Source: Tritrichomonas foetus | Taxonomy: Eukaryota; Parabasalia; Tritrichomonadida; Tritrichomonadidae | NCBI GenBank assembly: GCA_001839685.1 | Contig: MLAK01001426.1 | Location: 1 to 32,566 of the forward strand | DNA: 32,566 nt | Direction of reading: 5' to 3' | Part shown: piece by piece, positions 6,965-16,740 of the stretch | Layout of the letters: every line of letters starts with the position of its first letter | Position numbering within the stretch: position 1 is the first letter of the stretch | Notes under the pieces: generated by a model | What the model saw: only the letters and a program-made list of their open reading frames with translations | Told to the model about the DNA's origin: nothing | Databases searched by the model: none | Made by a program: the position numbers and the translations under genes

Positions 6965-8212
6965 ATGAGTGATTTTTTCGCTCCGCTTCCTCCAGGCTCT
7001 CAACCAGAAAAAATTCCATTTCTTGTAACGTCATCTGGCGCCAATGCAAGCCCTGGGCCTGGCGGTTTAGATACTCGCCCCGGCGTTCTTGACAATATTC
7101 CGAAAACATATCTCAAAGGAAGAACATCAGATCACATCGAAGTCAATCAGGCGCCTTACAGAGATATTGGCAGTACAATTGGAAAAGGAAAGAAATTCAC
7201 ACTCAAAGGAAGAACAGAAGTTCATATTGAATCAGGCGTTTCTCCAGAATATGTCCCACCTCCATTCGGCGCTGATGCAAGGAAAGTTTCAGTTCATAAT
7301 CGAGCACAAGAGAAATCAATAGAAGTCACTCCTGGGCCTGGCCAATATAAAGATTATTATCGACTTGGAAAAGATGCAAGGAAATCCACCATGCATGGTC
7401 CCTCCGATCGAAGTCAAGCTGTTAGAAATGACTCACCTGGGCCAGGCTGCTACATGCCAAAAATGCCACCAAATAAGCCTTCGACTCCAAATATCAGAAT
7501 TGGCCACCGATTTGACTCAACAAAAGTAAACGACACCCCTGGTCCTGGACAGTACCCAATCAAGTCTACAGTTGGCGGCGATAAAAAATACGGGAAAATT
7601 CGAAACAGATGGTCAGACAATCACGTTAATCTTGATCCTGGTCCTGCTGATTATGACACGCAAAGGCCGACGCTGGAAAACATCACAAAAATTTCTTTAC
7701 ATGGAAGAACGTTTCCTCACAAAGAAGTCAACCAGGCAGCTTATCAGGACGTGAGAAGATCTGTAAGTGAATCACCAAAATATTCAATGAGAAGTAGGTA
7801 TTATACACATTCTGAAACAACACCTGGCGTTGATTACGTTCCACCGCCTTTCGGGAAAGATTCAAGAAGAATTTCTATATCACCAAGATATCAAAAGAAA
7901 GAATCAGAAACAACACCAGGACCAGGACAATACAAGCCGAAATCAGCACGAGATTTCGGAAATACCAGGAAGTCCACTTTTCACGGACCAAGATCGAGAT
8001 CTGTCGATCCGCATTCAGATTCGCCTGGGCCTGCGGAATATTTGCCTGATTACAGTCCTGTTAAAGGAAGGGCTCCTCGATTCACAATGAAAGGGGCCAA
8101 ATATCACTTGAAACCTGAAAAATCAGGTGAATATGTAAATTTAGGAACAACGTTAAAAGGGCCGCGCTTTTCAATGAAAGGTAGACCTACTTTGAGTGTT
8201 GCTTATGGATAA
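6965..8212 (+). CDS. STPGR-repeat (SHIPPO/ODF3/CIMAP-type) flagellar protein
   Basis: The protein has 415 residues and many Pro-Gly-rich STPGR motifs: SPGPGG (29-34), TPGPGQY (122-128), SPGPG (157-161), TPGPGQY (191-197), DPGPADY (224-230), TPGPGQY (317-323) and SPGPAEY (353-359). STPGR proteins lie along or inside axonemal microtubules, in sperm tails and in protist flagella and cytoskeletons. The protein is a tandem duplication: the segment from 45 is repeated from 240 with a constant 195-residue offset (IPKTYLKGRT and ITKISLHGRT; VPPPFG at 97 and 292; TPGPGQY at 122 and 317). It is basic, without transmembrane or catalytic motifs. The start is the first ATG, seven bases after a TACGTTAAA box. 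The exact paralogue cannot be assigned. Confidence 0.85.
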   Translation: MSDFFAPLPPGSQPEKIPFLVTSSGANASPGPGGLDTRPGVLDNIPKTYLKGRTSDHIEVNQAPYRDIGSTIGKGKKFTLKGRTEVHIESGVSPEYVPPPFGADARKVSVHNRAQEKSIEVTPGPGQYKDYYRLGKDARKSTMHGPSDRSQAVRNDSPGPGCYMPKMPPNKPSTPNIRIGHRFDSTKVNDTPGPGQYPIKSTVGGDKKYGKIRNRWSDNHVNLDPGPADYDTQRPTLENITKISLHGRTFPHKEVNQAAYQDVRRSVSESPKYSMRSRYYTHSETTPGVDYVPPPFGKDSRRISISPRYQKKESETTPGPGQYKPKSARDFGNTRKSTFHGPRSRSVDPHSDSPGPAEYLPDYSPVKGRAPRFTMKGAKYHLKPEKSGEYVNLGTTLKGPRFSMKGRPTLSVAYG

Positions 8213-8700
8213 AATTGTTTTTATTTTCGATAATATTTTACTGATTATTTTGATTTTTATTACAATATTTTTAGTGTGCTTGATTTCATTATGATTATTA
8301 CACTCATGATAGCTAGACTATATATTCAATGAAAGAGAAGATGATAGTAATGTTTAAATATGAGAATTTCATTTCCCTTCTCGAAAAACTGAGGCATAGA
8401 TATCAGAATATTATTCTTCAACAGCTATTCAATTTTTGACTTTTTCATAAGCTAACTTCCTTTTCGAAAAAGTCATATTTTTTTCTTTGATAGAATTATC
8501 TTGTTATTCACTTTACAAATTCTCTTGATTTTATGAGATTAGAGATAATTGATATACTAACTATATACTTTAAATATAAAAACATGAGAAAAATGAATAA
8601 CTAAATAGATCCTTTTGGGGAGAATTTACTACTTTTTGAATTACCGATAGGCGGTTATCATGGTCAGACAAAAATTCACTATTTTATTTAATCGCCAATA
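8213..8700. other. Intergenic region 3' of STPGR and 5' of RanBP1
   Basis: This is AT-rich with no gene. A perfect 10-bp stem TGACTTTTTC (8437-8446) / GAAAAAGTCA (8466-8475) with a 19-nt loop lies about 225 nt after the STPGR stop. A GGCGGTTA box at 8650-8657 lies about 44 bases before the RanBP1 ATG. Confidence 0.4.
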
Positions 8701-9222
8701 ATGACAACAACACCACCTGAAGGAACACCAGACGCAGCTCAAGAAGATGCAAACGCAGTTGATGACAGCCATAAGGAGGCCCCATCCACAGCCGCAGATC
8801 AACCAGATCCAGATGAGGGCGAAGAACAACTCTTCGGAGAAAAGGCTATGCTCTACCGCTTTGACAAAGAAGGTAACGAATGGAAAGAACGCGGTGTCGG
8901 CTTTATGAAGATCCTCAAGAATAAGGAAACAAATCGTTGCAGAGTCCTCATGCGCCGCAACCAAACATTCCGTGTTTGCGCCAACCACTTTGTTCTTCCA
9001 CATATGGAACTCAAGCCACACTCAGGCAGCGATCGCGCCCTCATCTGGAGTGCTACCGATTTTGCCGATGGCACAGAATCACACGATGTTTTATCTATCC
9101 GCTTCAGGACCCCAGAAATCACACAAGAATTCAAGAAAGCCTTTGAGCAAGCACGCGCCATCAACGAAGAAGAACTCAAGAAGGTTGAAGGTGAAAAGAA
9201 GGAAGAAGAGAAGAAGGAGTAA
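8701..9222 (+). CDS. RANBP1: Ran-binding protein 1 (RanBD1 domain)
   Basis: RanBP1 binds Ran-GTP, stimulates RanGAP-driven hydrolysis and releases Ran from export complexes, so it supports nucleocytoplasmic transport. The 173-residue protein has an acidic, low-complexity N-terminus (1-41) followed by one Ran-binding domain (about 42-157). Diagnostic segments are EWKERGVG (60-67), VLMRRNQTFRVCANH (83-97), MELKPHSGSDRALIW (102-116) and the C-terminal helix with FKKAFEQAR. It ends in a Lys/Glu tail (157-173). The domain is complete. A Leu-rich export signal like that of animal RanBP1 is not obvious. It is a single-domain protein, not a fragment of a nucleoporin. Confidence 0.95.
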   Translation: MTTTPPEGTPDAAQEDANAVDDSHKEAPSTAADQPDPDEGEEQLFGEKAMLYRFDKEGNEWKERGVGFMKILKNKETNRCRVLMRRNQTFRVCANHFVLPHMELKPHSGSDRALIWSATDFADGTESHDVLSIRFRTPEITQEFKKAFEQARAINEEELKKVEGEKKEEEKKE

Positions 9223-9642
9223 ACATTTTTGAGGTTAAGTACCCTTTTATTAACAACAAGTTTTAACACTAAATTATTTTTTTCTAATTTCACAATTTTT
9301 TTCCCTTAAATTTTTCACTTTTCTTATCCATTATTTTGGATAATCACATCAATCATTTCCGGTCAAAACTGTTGATTGGTTAAATCAGGATCAGTATGAT
9401 TCTTTTTCCTGCTGTTTGACCAATTTTTTCATGCACTTGTTTCATCTTGATAATCGATTCGATTATGGAATCAATATTTCGACAAAAAGAAGTCATCACA
9501 CCTTATACAATATATTGCTTTCAATTACACACATGGTTTTGATCTAAATACCTGAAATATTTTTTGGCGGTTTCTTGATTGATGGAAGATTTTATCAACG
9601 ACCGTTTATTGATAGAGAAAACCAAAAAAGAAACAACTTTCG
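9223..9642. other. Intergenic region between RanBP1 and a coiled-coil gene
   Basis: This 420-bp spacer has no credible gene. A 7-bp inverted repeat GGTCAAA (9361-9367) / TTTGACC (9415-9421) lies about 140 nt after RanBP1. GACCGTTTA at 9600-9608 is a candidate promoter box 34 bases before the next ATG. Confidence 0.4.
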
Positions 9643-10875
9643 ATGATTGGGAAAGTTGACCCTCGCGTTGAGCTTCGCCACCTTGAAGAGGCAATTGCCC
9701 AACGAACGATCGAGCTGCAAAGGCTCGAAGATATTGTCATTAAGGCTTCAGAGCCGCCGGAAATTGACGAAGAAATGAAAAAAACAATCGATCGTCTACG
9801 AAAAGTATTTGATAAATACAGTTCAACTCTTGTTTCCTACAATTTACCACGAAAACCGCGCCCACAAGTCACTACTGAATTTCTGAAATCTCTTTTTGAA
9901 AAATCACAAGAAATTAAAGGCAAACGAGATGAGCTCATGACAATGATTCCCCTTGCTGAGGCGAAATTGAATGAAATGAGAAACGAAGTAAAGCAACAGA
10001 AAAATAAAATTGTTACAAATTATTCCGAACAGCTCAGAAAACTCCAAGAACTTCGAAATCTTTTCAATTCCCTACTCGACGGCATTAAACCGATAAATTT
10101 GACATATGTAGTTCCCCTTAAAAATTTGGCAAAGCAATGGCGGGAATCAAACGGAATTCATCCTTTGTATCAAAAAATGAACGCAGGAATAGAGTCAGTT
10201 AAAAACTATCAAAACGCACAAAAATCAAACCTCGAATGTCAAATTGCAGCACTTCAAAAGGAAAACGCAAAAGAAAAGAAAAGAAGAGAAAATTATTATA
10301 AAGCTGAAGAAAATGCCAGATTGGCTTATGAGGAATCTGTTGTTAAAAGAGCCCAGGCGGACGAAGCTTGCCATCAGCTTCGAATGAAGCTTCGCAAAGT
10401 TCAAGCGAAGCAAAAATCATGCATAACTCTTGCAAGGAAAGGAATCGAGCGACAAGATGAATTTTTCTTAAAGAAAATGAAAACAATGGATGGCCAAAGA
10501 GATAAACTTGATGAGCTCATCCAAAAAGTTCGAATGATACATGGTGATTTTGCCGCTAAATCCGCAAAACTTTCTGCTGAAAGCAGTTCTGAGCATACAA
10601 CATATACAGTCAAATTTAGATCAATGAAGAAATATGCAAAACTACGAAATGAAGTTCTTCAAACTGTTCCAAAGGAAGAATTCAGACTTTTCATGATGAA
10701 CGAATCTGATTTGTATAAGTGGTATAAAATTTGTAAAGCCAATTTTGAAAAAGCTGATGCAATTTATGGTGAGAAGCTCAGAAAGACGAAAGAGGCATTG
10801 GACGCAGTAAAGGTGAGATATAACATGGCACTCAAGAAGGTGAAAACACCACCATCATCACCAAAGATAAAATGA
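9643..10875 (+). CDS. Coiled-coil protein of unknown function (410 aa)
   Basis: I do not recognise a family. The 410-residue protein is almost entirely alpha-helical and rich in Lys, Glu and Gln. Likely coiled coils lie at about 8-34, 85-145, 188-300 and 360-400. They are separated by a Pro-containing hinge (NLPRKPRPQ, 67-75), a more hydrophobic segment INLTYVVPLKNL (151-162), and the pair EEFRLFMMNESDLYKWYKI (346-364). The C-terminus TPPSSPKIK carries two Ser/Thr-Pro sites, possible kinase targets. It has no transmembrane segment or signal peptide. A cytoskeletal or flagellar role is plausible from the neighbourhood and composition but is not shown. The start is the ATG 34 bases downstream of a GACCGTTTA box. 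Confidence 0.85.
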   Translation: MIGKVDPRVELRHLEEAIAQRTIELQRLEDIVIKASEPPEIDEEMKKTIDRLRKVFDKYSSTLVSYNLPRKPRPQVTTEFLKSLFEKSQEIKGKRDELMTMIPLAEAKLNEMRNEVKQQKNKIVTNYSEQLRKLQELRNLFNSLLDGIKPINLTYVVPLKNLAKQWRESNGIHPLYQKMNAGIESVKNYQNAQKSNLECQIAALQKENAKEKKRRENYYKAEENARLAYEESVVKRAQADEACHQLRMKLRKVQAKQKSCITLARKGIERQDEFFLKKMKTMDGQRDKLDELIQKVRMIHGDFAAKSAKLSAESSSEHTTYTVKFRSMKKYAKLRNEVLQTVPKEEFRLFMMNESDLYKWYKICKANFEKADAIYGEKLRKTKEALDAVKVRYNMALKKVKTPPSSPKIK

Positions 10876-11364
10876 TGGTTGTTTGACAAACTCCTTTTGG
10901 AGTTATTTGTTATATTTGTTTTTGCTAAATGTTTGATATGTGAATTTTTGATTCCACATTTTTTACTTCCTTGAATATTCCATTATCCTGCAAGAATTTT
11001 ATTTAAAAATCTGGTTTGACCAGCGAAATAATGAAGGAAAGTCAAGAAAACAATCATTTTATAAAAACATTGTTTCTATCGGTATATTAAAAACGGTTTT
11101 ATAGAATATTCACTGATTATTGAAAATAATTGATAAATGAAATCAATATATCTCTTTTCTCTAATGATTTATTCATATTGGAGATTATCAACTTTGTCTT
11201 TGATTATCACTTCTTTAAAAAAGTTCGAAAAAAATTTGATAAAGTAATAAATTTTGACATTTTGTAAATCAATTCTGAACATAAAGGTTAATATTTCAAT
11301 AAAATAAGGCTAATTTCATATTCAATAGAAAGAAAAATTTTGACTTTGATCTCATTTCGAACTT
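10876..11364. other. Intergenic region with a 3' hairpin
   Basis: This 489-bp AT-rich spacer has no gene. A perfect hairpin AACTCC-TTTT-GGAGTT (10889-10904) begins 14 nt after the coiled-coil gene stop. A short stem CTGGT-TTG-ACCAG lies near 11011-11023. AAACGGTTTT (11091-11100) resembles the promoter boxes but is about 265 nt from the next ATG. TCATTT at 11352-11357, just upstream of that ATG, resembles a trichomonad Inr (TCAYTW). Confidence 0.35.
10889..10904 (+). other. Perfect 6-bp hairpin 14 nt after a stop codon
   Basis: AACTCC (10889-10894), TTTT loop, GGAGTT (10899-10904). It sits in the presumed 3' UTR of the 410-residue coiled-coil gene. The next bases are T-rich but there is no T-run of bacterial-terminator type. 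In this eukaryotic setting it would be an RNA stability or processing element, if it is functional. Confidence 0.35.
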
Positions 11365-11763
11365 ATGCAAGCTCGTAGAAATCTGTCATCATGGCGTAAA
11401 ATCACCGTTCTTGATGAAAATTGTCAACCAGCTACAGAATTCAATCTTACCGAATTAGGAAAGCTGGAGACGAAATTCCCTAAATCTCGACCACGAAATC
11501 TTCATTATGCACTTTCAAATATTAACAAACCGAATTCAATGGAAAATCAAAATCAAACATCGATCCAAATTCAACAAGAATTGCCAACAATGCTTCCAGT
11601 GACTCTTCCTACAACTCCAACAACCCCAGAAGTAGTTAGTGAGCAATTTTGTTTCATTGATGTTCCAGATTTTGTTGTTGATGATTATTTTGCTTTTGAT
11701 TTATCAGATCCAACAGAATTTTCTTTCGATGAAGAAAGTCAAGAATTTCCTTATTCTTATTAA
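11365..11763 (+). CDS. Small protein with acidic-aromatic C-terminus, unknown
   Basis: The protein has 132 residues and no recognised family. The N-terminal 50 residues are basic (MQARRNLSSWRK, later FPKSRPRNLHY), the middle (about 55-90) is rich in Gln, Asn, Thr and Pro, and the last 40 are acidic and studded with Phe and Tyr (FIDVPDFVVDDYFAF, then FSFDEES). This basic-then-acidic/aromatic layout is typical of intrinsically disordered regulatory proteins. The tail resembles acidic transcription-activation domains. That is an analogy only. The codon-position pattern and clean ATG and TAA support a real gene, though the length leaves some doubt. Confidence 0.65.
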   Translation: MQARRNLSSWRKITVLDENCQPATEFNLTELGKLETKFPKSRPRNLHYALSNINKPNSMENQNQTSIQIQQELPTMLPVTLPTTPTTPEVVSEQFCFIDVPDFVVDDYFAFDLSDPTEFSFDEESQEFPYSY

Positions 11764-12590
11764 GTGCTTTCTTTTTCTTTTTGTGAAAAGTATTGTTTTA
11801 TTATATACATTTCTTAATATTACAATCCTTTTCAATTCTCTTTTACTTCAGTAAAAGTAATAACTTAAATCTTTTATTTATTATAAATATTTTTAATTAA
11901 TTCGGAAAAGGTTACCTATATGTAAATCGTGAATCACTGAATAAAAAAAGGATTTTTTTTGAGTTTTATATTCATTTTTTGGTAGAAAGTCTGACAAGAA
12001 TGACCGATTTCATAAAAACCGTTTTTAATAGCGAAATAGACTCATTTTTGAATTAGATTAACCGTTTTATTTCACCTTAAATAGAAATTGTCTTACGATA
12101 TTCATGTCCGACATTTGGGTATATTTTATTTGTGATGTGAATTGCTAGCTAAAGCTTTCTTTTATGTGTTTGATGCCACTTATGTTTATTGCATGGAATG
12201 ATTAACACTTATGTTACCCAATTTCATTGAGCAACGTGAATTATTTCATGATTCGATTCTCCAATCAAGTGAAGTCAAGCTTCAATTTGTATCTGACATT
12301 TAATTTTTCTATATTTATCTGGACGTATGATAGAAATAGTCACATTTCTTATTTTCTAAATATCTTTCTTTTTCATTTATTTAACAAGATAATAACATTA
12401 AAATTGGACACTAAATCTAATTTAAAAATCATTACAATAACAGAAATTGATGATAATTGACTTCTCTCTGTCACTTTCATTCGTGAAAAACAGTAAAATC
12501 TTTCAGAATTTTGATCTTAGGCATATAACCTTTTTGAAAGATAATGCAAATTTCAACAATAAGTGAAATAAATATTGGAAAAGTAATTTC
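11764..12590. other. Long intergenic region upstream of the RasGEF gene
   Basis: This 827-bp region has no supported gene. A frame at 12227-12460 lacks an ATG start and encodes a Phe/Ile-rich chance translation. A perfect 7-bp hairpin CTTTTAC-TTCA-GTAAAAG lies at 11840-11857, 77 nt after the preceding stop. Two AACCGTTTT words (near 12018 and 12060) match the box seen near other starts but lie more than 500 nt from the RasGEF ATG, so they may mark an unrecognised transcript or be chance. Confidence 0.4.
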
Positions 12591-15500
12591 ATGTCTGCGC
12601 CAAACTTGAGTCCACAACTAAACTCACCAAATGACCCAAATGCGGCGCAATATAAAACCAACAAAATTAAAACAATGCCTTTTAAACTCGCAAAAATGCA
12701 GCCCTTCGCTCAAATTAGTCAGCAGGCATCACCTCAACAGCCAACACAGTCGCAATATCAACAACAGGAACAAGTATTTTCACCACAATCAGCACCCCCA
12801 AATTTGTGTCAAAATCATTTGCCTTCAAATATTTCACCTCAGCAACCAAATCAAATGCAAATTAATCAGACTGCACAAAGACAGCAAATCGCACCATTAT
12901 CTCCCCAACAGCAAACAACTTTTCAACAAATTCATCCAATCTCTCCCCAAAGTCAACCAAATATAAGCGCAACTCCACAGCAACAACCAATATTGCAGCA
13001 ACAAATGCTTCAACAACAACAATTATTGATGCAACAGCGGCAACAAACTTTGCAACAACAGCAACAATCACCACAACAGCAACAAGCTTTACAACAACAG
13101 CAACAATCACCACAACAGCAACAAGCTTTACAACAACAACAACAATCACCACAACAGCAGCAATCACAACAACAACAACAACAACAATCACAACAACAAT
13201 CACAACAACAACAACAATCACAACAACAACAACAATCACAACAACAACAACAATCACAACAACAACAACAATCACAACAACAACAACAATCACAACAACA
13301 ACAACAATCACAACAACAACAACAATCACAACAACAACAACAATCACAACAACAACAACAATCACAACAACAACAACAATCACAACAACAACAACAATNN
13401 NNNNNNNNNNNNNNNNNNNNNNNNNNNNNNNNNNNNNNNNNNNNNNNNNNNNNNNNNNNNNNNNNNNNNNNNNNNNNNNNNNNNNNNNNNNNNNNNNNNN
13501 NNNNNNNNNNNNNNNNNNNNNNNNNNNNNNNNNNNNNNNNNNNNNNNNNNNNNNNNNNNNNNNNNNNNNNNNNNNNNNNNNNNNNNNNNNNNNNNNNNNN
13601 NNNNNNNNNNNNNNNNNNNNNNNNNNNNNNNNNNNNNNNNNNNNNNNNNNNNNNNNNNNNNNNNNNNNNNNNNNNNNNNNNNNNNNNNNNNNNNNNNNNN
13701 NNNNNNNNNNNNNNNNNNNNNNNNNNNNNNNNNNNNNNNNNNNNNNNNNNNNNNNNNNNNNNNNNNNNNNNNNNNNNNNNNNNNNNNNNNNNNNNNNNNN
13801 NNNNNNNNNNNNNNNNNNNNNNNNNNNNNNNNNNNNNNNNNNNNNNNNNNNNNNNNNNCCTCAGCAAGTTTCATCAAGTCCTCAGCAAGTTTCATCAAGT
13901 CCTCAGCAAGTTTCATCAAGTCCTCAGCAAGTTTCATCAAGTCCTCAGCAAGTTTCATCAAGTCCTCAGCAAGTTTCATCAAGTCCTCAGCAAGTTTCAT
14001 CAAGTCCTCAGCAAGTTTCATCAAACCCTCAACAACAATCACAACAATTACAACAACAACAACAAGTTACAGATACAGACAGCAGTATGCCTATTTTACG
14101 AATGCCGTCAATTCCAATTTTACCACAGGAAGAAATTCCAAAAAAAGATGTTTCTATATTAGCCAAAAGGAAACAAGGCTTATCACATTCCCAAATCCTT
14201 TCTCAACTACCTTCACTTTCTTCTCAGTTTGACACAGAAGAAGACAATTCAACATTAATTCCTGACGAATCGAATGAACCCCATAAATTCAATTTTTCAC
14301 TTCAATCACCAGAAGAGCCGAATTCAATTCTTACATTGGATCCAGACACCTTTCCTGAACCAATAGATCGTCCAATTTCCCCAATACAATTACATCCAGC
14401 CGATCCTCCTCAACACTCACAATCACCACAACAAACACAATCAAATAATACTCCTAATAATACACCACTCACTAATCCATCAACTACTGAATCGCTTCAT
14501 CAGCAAGGACAAAAAACTTCACCACACCGAATGAGAATGACTGCACGTAGTGGAACTGTCAATTCTCTGCACACCAAAGACACGAAACAAGAAACAACTC
14601 CGAATCAGAAACCAGCATCAGCATCCAGAAGCAGATCCCCACCAAATGCTCTATATAAAGCGGGTCCACCAACAATCTTCTTGAATGATGAAGATCGAGA
14701 TGAACAAAAAAGTGTTTGGCTTAACAATACGCTGGAGAAATCACCGCATTTTCTCGCACTTCGTGAAAGAGCGCTTCCTCTTTTCGAAGGGGTATCATTT
14801 AGCAATTTAACTCATACTAACACAGTTACTGCATTATCTTCTATTAATCGTCATTCAATCTTAGAGTTAATTTATCAGCATCTCGAAGCGATTGGAATGT
14901 ATCAAACTGCTGAAATTCTTGCAAAAGAAAGTGGCCATCAATTCCAATCATATGGAACACAACCATGGGAGCGAACAAACTTACATTTACTTACATCAAT
15001 GGCAATTGGTTTGAAAGAAGATGCCTGGGATATCCAACCAAATTGTGATCCAAATCACACTTATGTCATTGAAGAGATTGAAGAAGATTTCTTCTCTTCA
15101 CCTTACAGAGAAGATCCAAGTACCATTTGGCGTGAATTCCACGATCTTGGGCGAGGAACAGAATACATAAATAATGAAAGAGTTTTTTCAAAAATGAAAC
15201 TTTGCTCTTTGAAAAGGCTTGTTGTTTGCATGCTTATGTTTGATGGAAAGAATATTACTTATGATGATCAGCATGAATTCTTTTTATCACTCCAATCAAT
15301 CACATCAGCTGATCATTTTCTCGAACATTTAGTCACACTCTTTAATTGTAATACTGTTGCTGCAGGTTTCCAAAGTCTCCCAACCAATAAAGTTAAAAAC
15401 ATTCAAGTTGCAGTTTTACAATTAGTTCGTCGATGGATAAATTTCCATGGGCTTTTCATTGGTACGAATACTTTAAAGAATATCATGAAATTTGTTGATC

Positions 15501-16396
15501 GAATCCTCCTTGATGAATCTTTGTCACATGCACATGAAAATGCGAAGAAGATTAAAGATGTACTTCCAAAACTTACATATGGAATGAGTGTTGTTGAAGA
15601 AAGTGTTCGAACAATGATTAAAAATCGATTGGATCCTGCCATTGATTTAAGAAATAAAATTATTTTTTCACCACTTTTAACTCTCCTTGGTCCCAATCCA
15701 CTTGAAGTTGCACGTCAAATTTCAATGATTTATCATGAAAAGTTCGCAACAATTCATTCACTTGAATTCATTATTGGTATGAAAAATGGAGAAGCTTCAC
15801 TTCAAACTCCAACAATTTCGGAAATGTTTGTAATGGATGAACATTTAGCTCAACTTGTTGCTAAAACATTCATCGAAGCTGAAAATAAACAAGAAGCTTA
15901 TCTCAAACTAGTCGACATTGCCCGAAAATTACATGATTTGTATAATTTTGACTCTCTTGCTGTATTTTTACGAATCTTGTTAAGAGATGATGTTCGTCTT
16001 CTTGCAATGCCCAAAGAAGCAACTAAACTAGAAAATGAATTGAGAGGTTTCCTTGAAGATTGTGGAGAAAATCTTGATTCTTTAGATAAATATGAAAACT
16101 TAATGATTAAACGAGCTAAAAAACAAAGCCCTGCAATTCCAAACATTTACACAGAATTAAAGAAAGCTGATCCTAATATCCTCAAACAACCTGACTTCAT
16201 TAATGGACTTCTGAATTGGGAAAAAATTCGCTCACTTGGAAGAATGTGTTCAGTTTGGTATAGGCTACAGAACACGAAATATAATTATTGGCCAATTCCA
16301 CAGATTCAAAAAGTGATTCAAGAAGAAATTAATTATCCATTTGATGATTTTGAACATGACCTTCTATTGCATATTCAAGGATTATATGAATCATGA
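12591..16396 (+). CDS. Gln-rich LisH-REM-RasGEF protein, interrupted by an assembly gap
   Basis: This is a guanine-nucleotide exchange factor for Ras-family GTPases. The N-terminal part (12591-13398) is Gln/Pro/Ser-rich and ends in SQQQQQ repeats. After 460 N, the frame from 13859 encodes eight PQQVSSS repeats, a disordered Pro/Ser/Thr segment, a LisH-like dimerisation motif (about 14846-14944, HSILELIYQHLEAIGMYQ), a REM/RasGEF-N region (about 15179-15511) and a Cdc25-type RasGEF domain (about 15689-16380, including NPLEVARQISMI and FDSLAVFLRILL), ending in LLLHIQGLYES. LisH-RasGEF fusions are common in amoebozoan and some other protist genomes. The two halves are in different frames only because the N-run length is not compatible with the frame, which needs a length of 2 modulo 3. 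I infer one gene, since both sides are Gln-rich and open and each lacks its other end. A second gene start inside the gap is possible but less likely. Confidence 0.85.
13200..13397 (+). repeat. 18-bp coding minisatellite (SQQQQQ), 11 copies into the gap
   Basis: Eleven consecutive copies of tcacaacaacaacaacaa encode Ser-Gln5 and run straight into the N gap. Gln codons are all CAA here, whereas the more varied Gln tract upstream (about 12970-13160) mixes CAG and CAA. This points to recent homogenisation by slippage or unequal exchange. It is in frame with the RasGEF gene. Confidence 0.95.
13399..13858. other. Assembly gap (460 N) inside the repeat region
   Basis: There are 460 consecutive unknown bases. 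The left flank is an 18-bp repeat and the right flank a different 21-bp repeat, so the gap probably hides the junction between two minisatellites that the assembler could not span. The stated length would shift the reading frame by one, so it is probably an estimate. The true length should be 2 modulo 3 if the gene is intact. Confidence 0.97.
13859..14026 (+). repeat. 21-bp coding minisatellite (PQQVSSS), 8 copies
   Basis: Eight tandem copies of a 21-bp unit (cctcagcaagtttcatcaagt without its last base is 20 bp) encode Pro-Gln-Gln-Val-Ser-Ser-Ser. Seven are identical. The last ends in Asn instead of Ser. The left end is lost in the gap, so the copy number is a minimum. Identity at synonymous sites indicates recent expansion. 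Confidence 0.93.
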
Positions 16397-16740
16397 ATTA
16401 TTTATTTGTAAATATTTTAATATCTTTCTTCTCCCACTTTTTTTTTTCCCTTTTTTTTTCATAACTTTTAAAATCGATAAAACAAAGATAATTATGAAAT
16501 CCTTTTTTCTTGTTTAGGTGATAGACCAAAATGAAGAGAGCTGAGAGCTAAATCTTGCTTTATCTCATAAACTTTTGTAAACAAAATTCTATTTTCTCAA
16601 AAGATAGTATAAAATTGCTTCAAAATTTGAGAGTCATCGTTCAAATAAACGAACTCCATTTAACTTTCACTTCATTGAAAAATTAAGTTAACGGTTTTTC
16701 ATCTCAAAAACTTATTCGAAAAAAAATAAATCTCAAGTTG
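16397..16740. promoter_or_regulatory. Intergenic region, RasGEF 3' end to coiled-coil start
   Basis: This 344-bp spacer has no gene. TGTAAATA, a PUF-type word, lies at 16407-16414, 11 nt after the RasGEF stop. Pyrimidine runs follow. TAACGGTTT (16689-16697) is a candidate promoter box about 43 bases upstream of the next ATG. Confidence 0.4.

Noticed and set aside
12227..12460. 77-codon plus-strand frame
   Set aside because: It begins with TTG, has no ATG near its start, and its Phe/Ile/Asn-rich translation is typical of AT-rich non-coding DNA.
12862..13383. Minus-strand poly-Val and poly-Cys frames across the CAA repeats
   Set aside because: They are antisense readings of the poly-Gln repeats, with no independent coding signal.
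16738..16740. TTG as start of the 1302-residue coiled-coil protein
   Set aside because: An ATG follows immediately at 16741 and is the normal eukaryotic start.
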